NCBI GenBank assembly: GCA_025766275.1 | Contig: JAFKAC010000211.1 | Span: 1-64,000 of the forward strand | DNA from: Lactarius indigo | Taxonomy: Eukaryota; Basidiomycota; Agaricomycetes; Russulales; Russulaceae | Direction of reading: 5' to 3' | Length of the DNA: 64,000 nucleotides | Part shown: positions 33,100 to 44,968 of the stretch, piece by piece | How positions within the stretch are numbered: position 1 is the stretch's first letter | Layout: the number at the start of each line of letters is the position of its first letter | Translations under genes and position numbers: made by a program | Notes under the pieces: model-generated | Seen by the model: the letters and a program-made list of their open reading frames with translations, nothing else | Told to the model about the DNA's origin: nothing | Database searches by the model: none

Positions 33100-34649
33100 A
33101 TGACCACCCCTACTGTAACGAAAAGGGTTCCCTACGGTATAGCTTCGCTCCCTGAATCTTCTTTTTGAATGAGTTTTCCTGATGTCAGGAATCATAGTTC
33201 GCCTAGGAAAGTCGGGACTCAAAGTGTCTAGGATCATTCTTGGCATGATGTCGTACGGTGATCCCCGTTGGCAACCGTGGGTACTCGGCGAGAAAGAGGC
33301 CATTGAGCATGTAAAGTTCGCGTGAGTACACCTTCGTTCTCACACGTGAGATTGTCCTTGGATGCGCCGAAAAGATATAAGCACGGCGTAAACACCTTTG
33401 ATACCGCGAACGTATACTCGCATGGCCTTTCTGAGGTGTATCTTGGTAATGCTATCAAAGTGCTCAATCTACCACGCGAGGAGATCGTGGTCATGACAAA
33501 GGTGTGTGTGGACAACTTGAACTGACTACCTTCGTACCAACGCTAATAAAATCTCGAAGCTGTCCAGAGCTGTTGGTAAAATAGGTGATGGGTCAACTCG
33601 GGAGATACCGTCAGCTGAGCTTGACCAGATGGGATTTGTGAATCGGCATGGTCTTAGTCGCAAGGTACACATTCTCACCCCGTCATGTATGGGCTGATTT
33701 ATGATATCTTGTCACAGCATATCTTTGATTCGGTCAAGAAATCGCTTGAGCGTCTGCAACTAGACTATATCGACGTATTGCAATGCCACCGTTTCGATCC
33801 CAGTACACCAATCGAGGAGACGATGCAGGCTCTACACGACGTCGTCAAGGCAGGGTACGTTCGATACGTTGGTATGAGTAGTTGCTATGCTTGGCAATGT
33901 GTGCACTCGTTTATTTGATTCCGCGAATAGTTCACTGATTGTCAGCTCAGTCCATGTCATGCAGAGTGAGAAGCCGATGCACAACTTCCGAATATGCTAC
34001 TGATGAGGAAAACTCTAGATTATGCTATCACAAACAACCTGACGCCTTTCATCTCGATGCAAAATCACCACTCTCTTGTATACCGTGAGGAAGAGCGGGA
34101 GATGTTCCCGACCCTGAACCACTTCGGTGTGGGTATCATCCCGTGGTCGCCGCTTGCGCGCGGTCTCCTTACCCGTCCGTTCAAAACTGACGAAGTCTCG
34201 AAACGAAGTGGCACCGATTCGTGCGTTTCTCTCGACGCTCTGTCTACGCCTAAATTACCTGACTTCTCCGGTGGTTGCAGCTTCCTTGCAGGGTATCTTG
34301 AAGGTGCAGGTACCCAGGATATTATCAACAGGTCCATTTTACTCACCAATTTGCATAACTTTCGGTCTCATGAGTGCACCTAGGGTCGAAGAGATCTCCA
34401 AGAAGCGCGGGATAAGCATGGCCAAGGTCGCGCTGGCGTGGTCGTTGTCGCACGTCACCGCACCTGTCATTGGCTCCACGAGCCTCAAGAATCTCGAAGA
34501 TCTTATAGGTGCGTAAAATTCCTACATATTAGGATATGAGACCAACACCTAGCTTGTTTGCAGATGGCACCGAGATCATGTTGACACAAGAAGAGATTCA
34601 ATATTTGGGGGAGCCGTATAAGGCACGCTCAGTGATGGGACATGCTTAG
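33100..34649 (+). CDS. aldo/keto reductase 2 of a tandem triplet
   Basis: Ten exons (33100-33136, 33198-33321, 33375-33501, 33560-33664, 33718-33898, 33951-33965, 34019-34220, 34281-34331, 34384-34508, 34564-34649) give 350 residues, each boundary matching AKR1. The tetrad residues are kept: [10 protein letters not shown] (Asp, Tyr), VVMTK and VLQCHRFD. Differences from AKR1 gather in exon 4 ([22 protein letters not shown]), which lines the variable part before the first large helix and may affect substrate choice. The frame is intact and both ends conserved (ends ARSVMGHA). Confidence 0.92.
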
Positions 34650-35489
34650 GAACGTGATTTGAGAAAAGGAAAGCAGACATTCTGTTTCTATGATAGCCTG
34701 ACTCGGAGATCGAGACCACTCACCAAGCAATTGTGCTTTCGAACGCTCCCTCTGGAGTCAGTTGCAGACTCAGGTTTGCAGTTCAGCGCTCCCAGTGGAA
34801 AATCAATCGATAAAAAAACGATCATGTCCGAGACATGTCCATACCGTATTTTACTTCGATTAGATTCTACTCCAATATAATTTTGTTTTGTATACCAACT
34901 CCGGCTTCATATACGATCAGAACAATAGGGCATAGCATCAACCGAGTCGATGTGTGTGGATCGAAGGAGATATTTGCATGATTCATTCACGATAGATATG
35001 TAAACCTGTAAATGCAATGATTTGAAATATTATAGTGAAATCCACTTAAGCCCATGCACTAAAAGTGGATGTTGATCATGAATGAGTCTAGGGACGTCAA
35101 TGGGATGCAGCCTTGATAAACCTATCACTTTGACTCTGGCTTTATATATTTGCGAGGGAAAACATCGGAAGTCCCATCGTCAAGGCTGTCTAGTCGTATT
35201 GGTTCGCAAGTCTCAGAAGTCGATGGGTCATGGTCAGCGTTGGAATTAGAGGGTTCGGCCACCGGATTCCGAGTTTCTGAATCTGTGCATATACAAGAGT
35301 TCGTGAAATTTGTTGTTCGCGGACATATGAACACATTGAAGTGTTCTCCAGACTGTGTAGGTCCAGTGTTATGAACATAAACCCCAGTCTATGCCACGAC
35401 ACGGGCTTGCGAATTGACAAGGAGGAGCTCGTGGATGGGGCATATACATTCAAATCGACTAAGAATGTCTGAGCTCAAGGAGACCCGAT
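34650..35489. other. spacer between AKR2 and the decayed fragment
   Basis: No gene seen. A segment near 34700-34790 (ctcaccaagcaattgtgctttcgaacgctccctctgg) resembles the region after AKR3 at about 37890-37930, so the 3' flank was also amplified. Confidence 0.45.
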
Positions 35490-35835
35490 TCAAAATAAGA
35501 AAATGGAAGCTGCCAGACACGTTCTCATACCCAGGCAGAGGTTGGCACGGCGGACTACAGCGACAAAGAAAAGCAAGGCGTTCTCCAGTCTCATCGAGGG
35601 AGTCAATGGTGGGCGCGTACGAGTGGATGGGCGTCTCGCAGTATGGGTGGCTCTAGGAAGAGCTATTCGCGCAAGAAGAACGATGACGAGAGTACCCCTG
35701 AGGGTGTGAGCGAGGCGTATCTCGGCTCAACGGTACTCCACACTGAATTGAGGTCTGAGAAGGAGCGGCTAAAGTGGGTCGAGTATTTCAGGTAGCCCGG
35801 CGGTCATGGACATTGGAAGGAGAATGTGTACCATC
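35490..35835 (+). pseudogene. decayed C-terminal fragment of the nuclear-type gene
   Basis: Clear homology to 30105-30500. It includes ggcacggcggactacagcgac, aaaagcaaggcgttctccag, gagagtacccctgagg and ggagcggctaaagtgggtcg, plus the end gaaggagaatgtgtac. In the fragment the helix reads EKERLKWVEYFR followed by TAG, the upstream frame is shifted, and no start exists. It sits upstream of AKR3 exactly as the parent sits upstream of AKR1, so it travelled with the reductase. Confidence 0.85.
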
Positions 35836-36149
35836 CGACGCATGGATGTGGATACAGTATACAGGTGGAGACAGACCAGTCAATTCTTCTCGACATTGCT
35901 CACACGTTCAAGTGGCTGCAACTACAAAAAGAAAGGAAAGGAATCGACGATGACGATGACTAATCAAACTGATCGTGATCTCGGTGGACTGTGGGTCATG
36001 GTCTTGGTCATGGCAGCACACTTTAGGTGGGTCATCTTGTCTCGCCTGTCCATTCGGAAAGCAGAAATGCGCCCGAAAAAGTGCCGAAAGGGAAACTGGA
36101 TAGCGCTATGGCCCACATCATGAGCCAAGAGCTCAGCTTGATCAAATTG

Positions 36150-36181
36150 TGACGTATCGTGTATATCATGGACGTATAAAG
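36150..36181 (+). promoter_or_regulatory. CRE-like site plus TATA box of AKR3
   Basis: TGACGTA (36150-36156), in the opposite orientation to AKR1/2, and TATAAAG (36175-36181), 72 bp before the ATG. Confidence 0.45.
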
Positions 36182-36252
36182 GTTCGTAGTCGTTGTCTGG
36201 CGTTGCTCCAGATTTCACTTCTCCATTATTCACAGCGAACCCAGTCACGACC

Positions 36253-37805
36253 ATGACCACCCCTACTGTAACAAAAAGAGTTCCCTACAGTATGGCTTCG
36301 TTCCTCGAATCCTTATGGATGGGTTGTGCTGACACGAGGAATTGCAGTTCGCCTTGGAAAGTCGGGGCTCAAAGTGTCAAGGATCATTCTTGGAATGATG
36401 TCCTATGGCGACCCCCGCTGGCAACCGTGGGTACTCGGCGAGAAAGAGACCATCGAGCATATAAAATTCGCGTGAGTACACCACCGTTCTCACACGTACG
36501 ACCGTCTCACGTGCGCCGATAATAAGATACGAGCACGGCGTGAACACCTTCGATACCGCGAACGTCTACTCAAACGGCCTTTCTGAGGTGTATCTTGGCA
36601 ATGCCATCAAGACGCTCAACCTACCACGTGAGGAGATCGTGGTCATGACAAAGGTGTGTCGACAACTGTCTGCCTCCGTATCTAAGTACAGCCGATTCTC
36701 ATAACGTGTTGAAGCTGTTCGCACCTGTCGGGAAACAAGGCGATGGACTAATTTGGGCGAAACCGTCCGCTGAGCTTGACCAGATGGGATTTGTGAATCA
36801 ACATGGTCTTAGTCGCAAGGTACACATTCTCTCATCCATACTGTACGAGCTGACTTGTGAACCCCTTTCGCAGCATATCTTTGATTCGGTCAAGAAATCG
36901 CTTGAGCGTCTCCAACTTGACTATATCGACGTCTTGCAATGCCATCGTTTCGATTCCGATACCCCAATCGAAGAGACCATGCAAGCTTTACACGACGTCG
37001 TCAAGGCGGGACACGTCCGATACATCGGCATGAGTAGTTGCTACGCCTGGCAATGTATGTACTCGTCCATGTGAATTCCGCGACTAGTTCACTGATCATC
37101 AGCTCAGTCCATGTCATGCAGAGTGAGAAACCGATGCCCAACTTCCGAACACGCTACTGACGACAAACTCTAGATTATGCCATCGCAAACAATCTGACGC
37201 CTTTCATCTCGATGCAGAATCACCACTCGCTTGTATACCGTGAGGAAGAGCGGGAGATGTTCCCGACACTGGACCACTTCGGTGTGGGCATCATCCCGTG
37301 GTCGCCGCTTGCACGTGGCCTCCTTACCCGTCCGTTCAAAACTGACGAGGTCTCAAAACGGAGTGGCACCGATTCGTGCGTTTCTCTTGATACCCTTTGT
37401 CCCTTAGTTGCCTGACTCTGTTGGGGCCTACAGCTTACTTGCTAGCTACCTCGAAGGAGTAGGTACCCAGGAGATTGTCAACAGGTCCGTTCTTACGCGC
37501 GAGGCTGTATGATCTTGCTCTCATGGGGGTTACAACAGGGTCGAAGAGATTTCCAAGAAGCGCGGGATAAGCATGGCCAAGATCACCCTGGCGTGGTCGT
37601 TGACCCGTGTCACTGCGCCCATTATCGGCTCCACGAGCCTCAAGAACCTTGAAGAGCTCATAGGTGGGTACAACTGCAACATACCCGGAGATGAGGACTC
37701 ATGCCTAACTTGTTTGCAGACGGTACCGAGATCACGTTGACGCAAGAAGAGATTAAATATTTGGAGGAGCCGTACAAGGCACGCTCAGTGATGGGGCATG
37801 CTTAA
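36253..37805 (+). CDS. aldo/keto reductase 3 of a tandem triplet
   Basis: Ten exons (36253-36289, 36348-36471, 36527-36653, 36715-36819, 36874-37054, 37108-37122, 37174-37375, 37434-37484, 37539-37663, 37720-37805) give 350 residues. Splice phases are identical to AKR1 and AKR2. The tetrad is intact ([23 protein letters not shown]). Exon 8 differs ([16 protein letters not shown]), and exon 4 reads [22 protein letters not shown], closer to AKR1 than to AKR2. All three copies look functional. Confidence 0.92.
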
Positions 37806-38910
37806 GAATCTGATTTGTGAAAAGGAAAGAGACTCCGCCGATGTACCGTACATTGTTCAAGTGTTGTCGATTGTATCAATCAGACAAGACTGCTGACCAA
37901 GCAAGTGTGCCTTCAAGCGCCCCCTTTGTCGCTGTCAGTAGCAGTTCACCTCTCGCTGGCCACTCCGCTGAGCGCTGAGCGCACATTCGCGGCAGCAATC
38001 CGCCTCGTGCGGTTTCCCTTTGTTCGTCCCAAAAGGCATCTCCAAATCTCCGAACACCTATTCTTGAAACCCCGTTGTTTCTCCTCTTGTTGAAACCATC
38101 AACACTGGCTCTTATAGCTGTGCCACTCTTGTATACCGCACGAACTCGCGCAACCTGCTACCCTTCGGCTTCAGCCCCTACATCGAAACTTTGAAGCTTG
38201 ACGTTTTAATAATCACCCCCAGGATCACGACCCGAACACCACCCCGCAGGAAATAGCGATTTGTGAGTGCGCCTTCCCATTCTCTCTCGCCATGATGTTC
38301 TAGTAAAAGGGTCGAGTCTCCGCCCCCCTTCCTTACCCGCGCTCACCGCCATGCCTCGAGCCCTCCTTTCATGTTCGATACTCAATGTGTCATTTCACGA
38401 GTTTTCCGTGGCACATCGTAAGGCCGGACAGACATTAACTTGGCTCTACACGCCGGGCTCGCGCATAGGCTCGCGCTCTTTAACGTCACCAGAGCATGGG
38501 CAAAGGCCGAGCTCATAACCGGGGTTCGGGCTGCGCATGCGCAGAACGCCCCGAACGCTTCTAGCCGAGCCCGCGCGACGCATGTCATCTTGACTACGCG
38601 AATGACTTCGCGCGGGTGGTTGCAGACGTGGTTACTCAATGGCGAAGCATTCATTACCGTTTTCACAGAGGAAGACGGGCGCACGTACGCAAGCGTACCT
38701 TCTCGAGATACATGCGGGCGACGTGTGGTTACGTGCGTACAAGTAGAGGCATGAGGTTAATGTGCCAAGCGCAAGGGTTACGGGGGTTGGGCCGAGGTCA
38801 AGGAGATCACACGTGTCGGGTTCCTTTCCCGATCTGAGCCGTGTCACATTTTCTCTCGCAGTCGTATTCGTTATGCTGACGAATTTTTACCTTTCAAGAT
38901 TGGGTAGACG
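37806..38910. other. gene-free stretch upstream of the J-domain gene
   Basis: About 1.1 kb, GC-richer near 38450-38830, with overlapping short frames on both strands and no recognised product. Confidence 0.4.
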
Positions 38911-40427
38911 ATGCCTTCTTCCACTACCAAGGCAATATTTAGCCTTCTCGGATGGTCCTATATTCCGGACTTTATTACTAGTACGCTGTTGCGCTGGGCG
39001 CGCCCCTACCTTCGCACACAAGTGACGCCTTTGCACTATCGCATTACCTTCGCCCTTGTCGTGTTGTCGTACCTTACCTACAACTTTTTCGAAGCATCAC
39101 TCTCGACGCCACCCAACTTCTACGAGCTACTCGAGATATCTCCTGCTGCTGACGAGGTTAAAATCAAAGCAGCATTTCGCGCGTTTGCGCGGAAATATCA
39201 CCCAGACCGTGTTGGTTCCCAGGGTGCCGAATTATTTGTCATCGTGCGCGAGGGATATGAAGCGTTGATGGAACCCAACAAGCGCTGGGCATACGATCGG
39301 TGAGCCTGATTGGTCAGTTGTCGGTAGGTGATGAATGCTCAAGGCATCTGCGCAGGTTCGGTGCAGATATCTTAACCTGCAAGGAATGTGTCACCCAGCG
39401 CGAGTTCCTCGCTCGTGGGCTCATTCAGTCCCTTGGTTTCCATATCGTGTCCGGCCTTGCTCTCCTGTTTTTCTCTATGATCGGGAAGAGCAGCGGCGTC
39501 GCTTTTGTAGGTCCTCTCAGACTGATAACTGCTGGCTATGTACTGACGTCTCGTTTCAGTGGCGTTACACCCTATTCTTCGGACATTTCGCGTCTGAGCT
39601 CTCGTTGCTCTTCAGCCCCTCTCCCTCATCTCCAGAATACCAGGGTTACTCACTCCTCTCCTTAATCTTTCCTACCCGCCTTGCTTTCCAGCACATCCGT
39701 CTCCTTCATCAAGTAGGTTACCCCATTATTCCCTACCTTTTAGTCCCGAGCGCTTACCCTTCATACCAGGTTTTCATGTTCTTCAGCATTGCGGTTTCGC
39801 GTGTAGCCCCGGTCCTTTTTCCCGATGCTGCAGACGATGCGTCTAGTCCGGTCCTCGCTCATGGCGCGGTGGCTATCCTTGAAAAGATCAAGAATGCTGA
39901 CCGAGAACGTGAGTCCCTCCTCATGCTATTTTCATTTCTTCTCTAATACACTCGCTTCAGTACACAATATGATTGAGTCGCAAGTGATACTGCCTGTGAA
40001 ACCCCTCGGCTCGAAAGGCGCTGGAGACCCGGACGAGTATTCGCTTGCGCTACTCACACGCGAGATGGAGAACCTCGTCATTGAGAATCGCCTCGCCGCT
40101 TCCCCAGCCTCGTCTGACCTTGGGCAGGCGCGAGACATCGTCGTTAAACGTATGAAGGCGAAGGCATTGGCGCAAGTGCAGGAGCGACTAGGTCCACGCC
40201 GGCGTGCGTTTTCGCAACGCAGTATCAGCACGATCCAACTCCCATCGCCAGTCTCCCCTGTGCCGAGACCGTTCGGCACCAGCACAGGTGTCGAAGTGAT
40301 TGACGTGGATGCACTCCCCGATGTAGGGCTCCAGGCGAAGCAGGAGTTGAACCAACAGGGGAAATTGCATTCCGAGGCCGGACCGGCTTTGGCGACATAT
40401 CTACGCGGCCGATCGAAGAGTTATTGA
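38911..40427 (+). CDS. membrane J-domain (DnaJ/HSP40-type) protein
   Basis: Five exons (38911-39299, 39356-39506, 39560-39712, 39770-39908, 39961-40427) give 432 residues. A hydrophobic segment (ITFALVVLSYLTYNFF, about 45-60) comes first. The J domain (NFYELLEISPAADEVKIKAAFRAFARKYHPDR) carries the HPD triad at 97-99 that stimulates Hsp70 ATPase. Further hydrophobic stretches follow (LGFHIVSGLALLFFSMIG and VFMFFSIAVSRVAPVLF). The C-terminal 150 residues are soluble, with DLGQARDIVVKRMKAKAL. It is probably an ER or other endomembrane Hsp70 co-chaperone with several membrane spans. It is not SEC63: the order of domains differs and no Brl domain is seen. Confidence 0.85.
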
Positions 40428-40628
40428 GCTATTGCGACTTATTCGTTGACATTAGAGTGTACGATATACAAAATACATAGACCGAGTGATTACGTCATTC
40501 ACGTGACAACGAGCCTTCGTGGCCGAACTCTGCAGGGCCTGAGCAGCCTTCCCACCTTGATCCCTACCTCAGGCCGCCAACCTACCTGGCAGGTCCTCAT
40601 ATACTCATCTGTGGCAAGTTTAAACCAC

Positions 40629-42259
40629 ATGATACTTGGAACTTTTCTGCTATTGGTCTTGAGCTTATGTTCGGCCTCCGTGTTAGCTTCAGACGATGAC
40701 GGGACACGTATAGCGAACCGGACGATTGACCGGGTGCGCTTTCTTTTCTCTTTTCAATGTGGAACTTGTATTTGAACAGTTTATATTTATACTACTCGTA
40801 GACTGTTCAACTGCTGACGCACTCACTATTTGCTCCCTACATCGACCAAGACCTTCAGAATCGGTGCATCTCGGGTCTTGGCTTCTATTATTGCTGATTC
40901 TGACGCACCTCTACTGTTCTCAGATGGTGGGATTTTGGTGCCGATGCGTATGTCGTACGTCACTTCTTTGCCGCCTCCTTGGAAAGTTCCAGACTGGTCT
41001 CTGCAGAATACCAACAAACATATTCGGCTGACTCGCAATAAGTCGTCGTTAATGGTACACATCCCTCTCTGTTACCCTCGTCATTTTCTGAGCGCATTCT
41101 GCAGGGATGGCTGTGGAGCCGTTTGCCTCTCACTTCCCACAATTGGATCATTGAGGTCGAATTCAAAGTGGGTGGTTTCCTTTGTATAGTCCTTATCAGC
41201 TTCCATCCCGCCTTAGATATCGGGCGGTACATCACACCTTTACGGCGATGGTCTTGCTTTGTGGATTACAACCGAACGAGCTCAGCCAGGACCTGTGTTC
41301 GGCAGCAAGGGTGAGTACATAGCTATGTCCCATGAATTTGGCTGTTGATGCGATCTATAGATCATTTTACTGGAATAGGTATCTTTCTTGATACGTCTGT
41401 ACTCCCCCCCTCTTTCCGTGCGCGAAGAAAAAGGACTCATTCCTTATTTCTTTCCTAGTTACAAAAACGACCTGCACTCCGAATACCCCTTCCCTCGCGT
41501 CATCGCCATGAATGGAGACGGAAAGACAAGCTATGACCTTGCTAAGGATGGTGTTCCGAATATGATCGGCGAGTGTGCAGTACGTTGAATGCCTCTGCGA
41601 CGTCGTTGGGGTGTCGTTGAACTGCTTCAGGCAGACTACCGTCGCTCCAGCGTCGCGACAAAACTCAAGGTCATTTATGTCAAGGACACTGTATTAGACG
41701 TACGTTGAGCCGCGGATTCTCTCGATACAGCTCTGACCTTCAATCGTTTTCTGTATACAGGTGAAGATCCAGTGGAAGGGCTGTACGTGTCTTTTTGAAC
41801 GTTCGTCTCAGGAAAGCCGTCCTGATTTCAACAGGGGAAGAATGGAGCAACTGCTTCACGCTGAACGATATTTCCCTCCCGCAAAATCCATACATTGGTC
41901 TCACTGCCATGACTGGCGACGTGAGTGACGCACATGAGTACGTTTTTTTTTTTTTTAATTTTTACCGGGCGTTCTGGACCCCGAACCTCTGACGGCAACT
42001 CTCACACAGCATCATCTCTGTCTCGACGTCCTCTGCCATTCTCTCCTCCGCTGAAACACCGCGCGATAAACTGCAGTCAACGGAATCGAAGGCAGGCGTG
42101 TTCTCCTTCTCATTCATGCGTTTCTTGCTCTTCGGGGGTGCACTCGCTGGGATTTGGTTCGGTTGGAAAACATACGGTCAAAGGCTGCTCTCCTCCCGCG
42201 GTGGAAAATTTGGGGGAGGTGCAGGCGGTCTCATGTGGTCTGACGGCAAGCGGTTCTAA
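40629..42259 (+). CDS. L-type lectin cargo receptor (VIP36/ERGIC-53 family)
   Basis: Twelve exons (40629-40733, 40802-40863, 40924-40954, 41007-41054, 41105-41167, 41217-41310, 41361-41394, 41459-41579, 41631-41699, 41761-41782, 41835-41937, 42010-42259) give 333 residues. A signal peptide (MILGTFLLLVLSLCSASVLA) precedes the leguminous-lectin-like domain: LFAPYIDQDLQNRWWDFGAD, TNKHIRLTRNKSSL, LTSHNWIIEVEF, LYGDGLALWIT and GIGIFLDTYKND. FPRVIAMNGDGKTSYD, rich in calcium/mannose ligands, follows. A membrane span (FMRFLLFGGALAGIWFGW, about 286-303) and a short cytosolic tail ending KRF complete it. The family binds high-mannose glycoproteins and cycles between ER and Golgi; the basic-plus-Phe end fits a COPI/COPII sorting signal. 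Confidence 0.93.
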
Positions 42260-43093
42260 GAGTGTGAACAGGTGTGCCCTCGTGTTTGTGAGATAGTTCA
42301 AGTATACCCATTTATGGCCTCTATTTCAGGCACTGCAGTGTGCGCTGGGCGCCTCATCGATGGATAACTTGGACACATGCGTTTTCTGTTACTTTTTATA
42401 ATGCGCCCATGGTCAACCATACCACAACTACGGTACATATATGGAGAATGTGTGACCATTATTTGTCACTCGAGATAAAAAAGCACTAGACCTCAAGGAA
42501 CCCAACAAACACTTGCCAAGCCAACACTTCTGACTGCAAGCCTTGATAAATCCAAAAACAGTGTTGCCCTGCCCAGAGCGCGCGTGTCTGTGAAATGGCT
42601 GCTATACAAGTTCTCGTGCTTGCCAATGTTCGTTTTCTGTAAGTATTTTTGAGTTTGAATCTACATTTGGTGTGGTCTGCGGCTATTGCCAATGTAAACA
42701 ACCCCTGATCTACAAGTCCTTGGTTGGACATCCGGTAGCATCGCCTAACTCGGCAAAGGCGTGGTCCACACCAAGATCCGCCATTCACACTGATCTCGAG
42801 AACCTGAAGTCGGCCATCGGCCATCATAACTCGGGCGCGCACGACTCTGAAGTATTGAATGGCATAGCTGACAGACGCACGAACCTGAAGCTCGTTTGGC
42901 ACGGTAAGACCCCTTTCCCAACAAGATCGAATTTGTACAGAGCTCCTCTTCCTACTCCGCCGAATGGCTACGGTTCGACGGAAATCCTGTTTGGGTAAGA
43001 ATGATTTCGGATCCGCCTGTAAAACGCGGTGGGCAATTGTGTCCTAACATCCGACCTGTGCCTGTGCTTCGACATCGCTCACAGTACGACAGA
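42260..43093. other. intergenic region, left flank of the seven-helix pair
   Basis: No gene supported. The last part (about 42955-43093) is repeated before the second seven-helix gene at 46185-46336 (shared ggaaatcctgtttgg-type, cgcctgtaaaa and gctcac.gtacgaca blocks). Confidence 0.5.
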
Positions 43094-44968
43094 ATGCAAG
43101 TTCGGGCGGCACCCATCACGTCGCCCTCTGCGGAAGTTGCCAATAACACACGAATTGCCGCGCTAGCTGTCTCGGCATACGAGTGCGCTCTAATTTGACT
43201 TCAGTTTTGTTAACACGCCCTGAAAATGTTCTTACCAGCTACATCTTGACGCTACCTGCGGAATATCGCTTTTACAGGGAATTCTACCGCAACAACTATC
43301 GATTGAAGTGCCAATTGCGCTACTGAAGCACGCTGCTAATACTAATTTATTTTTTTAGTACAAACCTGGTCCTATTCGTCCTCATCCGGTCAGCCTCACC
43401 CGCTCTCTATGAGATGGTTCTGGTCTGAGGGAAGTTCCAGATATGTTAGCATTCTCGTAATAGTATTGGGCGCCATCGGGTACTGGTCGACCTTTTCTCC
43501 CGACTCTTGTCGCGGGTTCTACCTTCTCCCAGTTTCAGCAAGAGGTTCCCTTTTTATCACGGTGGCCATGTTGCAACGGACTGATGGTGACTTAGTTATT
43601 CAGTCTATGGTATCACAAGCGATACTGGGTCTACGGTGAGTTACAATTCGAATGGCACTCATATATCGGCTGGCCACCCTCAGGCTCATATCTCGCGCTA
43701 TCTAGAACGTATTGCATTTCTCGCAAGAACTCGACCGTGGGTATTGTGCTACTTTCTAGCTATATTATTGCGGCCGTTGTGAGCACTACATCGTACCTGT
43801 GTGGCTCACCCTTAATCCACGCCCCTAGTTTCAATGGGTTGCGAGTATATATCATCGCGTTCGTACGTCGTGCTGGTCTCCAGCTCTCTGACGCAGCTTA
43901 TTCTGTGGGAACTTAGCCGTAACGGTTGATGTGAGCGTCCCTCTTAAGTTGACACTGACCGTACCACCAACATCAATTTTGACCATTAGGGAAGGTGAGC
44001 CCTTCCAGCTCTTTGCATCGTGCGTAATTTCATACTCACCCGTCTAGCTGTGGAGCGGCGACCACCCGACCCACCCATTTTTTCTCTCCTTGGTTATTCT
44101 ACCTTGCCGCGATGCTGTACGATTTTCTCACCTTATCCATCTCAATGGGGTATCTATTCAGGCTGCATTCAAGTTCACCATTGTAGGCGACAGGCGTGCT
44201 CTGACACGATCATCACCTAATTGAACCCTCCCTAGTACGTCCCGTCTTGTGAAGATGTAAGTCATCCGTCAACTTGCAAAAGTCTCCTCAAGAGTCGACG
44301 ACTATACTATAGGATGATATATGATGGACTGGGGTACTTTGTTGCCCTGACGGGTAAGTCGTTCTACAACCCCACTGCTCGGTGACTCACAATATCCAGT
44401 GGTCAACACCGTAAATGCTATACTGTATAGATCTACCAATTTCCGCATTCAGGTCAGATTAGCTGTATTCGCTTTCTGTCCGTATTCACTAGCTGATCGA
44501 TCGCGGTGCTCAGACGGCAGCGTGCGCCAAACGATTGTCTAACTATTATCTTGCTCATTATTTCCAGTGCACCGTTCGCTGGTTTATTCACGTGGGTTAT
44601 GAGTCAAAGAATCCTCATTCACCTCCAAGGTTTGCTTCCCTCCGTCCAGAGCAGAACAGAACACCTGACAACGAAAACAAGATGCTGCCGAAAAGCGGCC
44701 TCGTCCTACACCCTCACCAATCGTCCGTCCTCCGAACCTCAACTTAAACGCCCAAGGTGTGGTTAGGCCCAGGTCGGACGGCCATAAAGACACAGATAAC
44801 TCCTTCATGGGAAGCACTTGTTTCAGCAACGAACCGATTCAAGCGCACGTCGAACGCTCCGTCGTTGTCACTGTAGGGTCACTTACGCCTCCACCTACGT
44901 CTTCATCGTGCGATGAATCGTCCCGCGCACCAACGGTCAAATGGAACGAAGGACTCGTCTCACGGTAA
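43094..44968 (+). CDS. seven-helix DUF6533-type membrane protein, copy 1
   Basis: Fifteen exons (43094-43182, 43239-43307, 43359-43388, 43441-43544, 43596-43635, 43706-43778, 43829-43862, 43917-43994, 44056-44182, 44236-44256, 44313-44353, 44400-44452, 44514-44521, 44568-44629, 44682-44968) give 371 residues. Order: ANNTRIAALAVSAYEDYILTLPAEYRFY, typical of the DUF6533 N-terminus; LVLFVLIRYVSILVIVLG; MVSQAILGLRTYCISRK; FSPWLFYLAAMLYDFLTLSISMGYL. Then come SRLVKMMIYDGLGYFVALTVVNTVNAIL and FTWVMSQRILIHLQ, followed by a cytosolic tail of about 100 residues ending VKWNEGLVSR. The family is expanded in Agaricomycetes and has no known ligand; receptor-like topology is the usual guess. Exon 13 is only 8 nt. 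The intron before exon 9 uses GGAG as acceptor in both copies. Confidence 0.82.

Noticed and set aside
33375..33430. Asp-to-Asn change in FDTA(D/N)xY of AKR2 and AKR3 as loss of a catalytic residue
   Set aside because: The catalytic Asp is the first of the motif (FD) and is kept; the changed position is not part of the tetrad.
42486..42998. Overlapping frames of 108-138 codons before the seven-helix gene
   Set aside because: No family similarity recognised, no consistent splice structure, and opposite-strand frames overlap.
44056..44182. Frameshift in seven-helix copy 1 before PWLFYLAAML
   Set aside because: Using the GGAG acceptor instead of the nearby CTAG restores frame, and the same solution works in copy 2.
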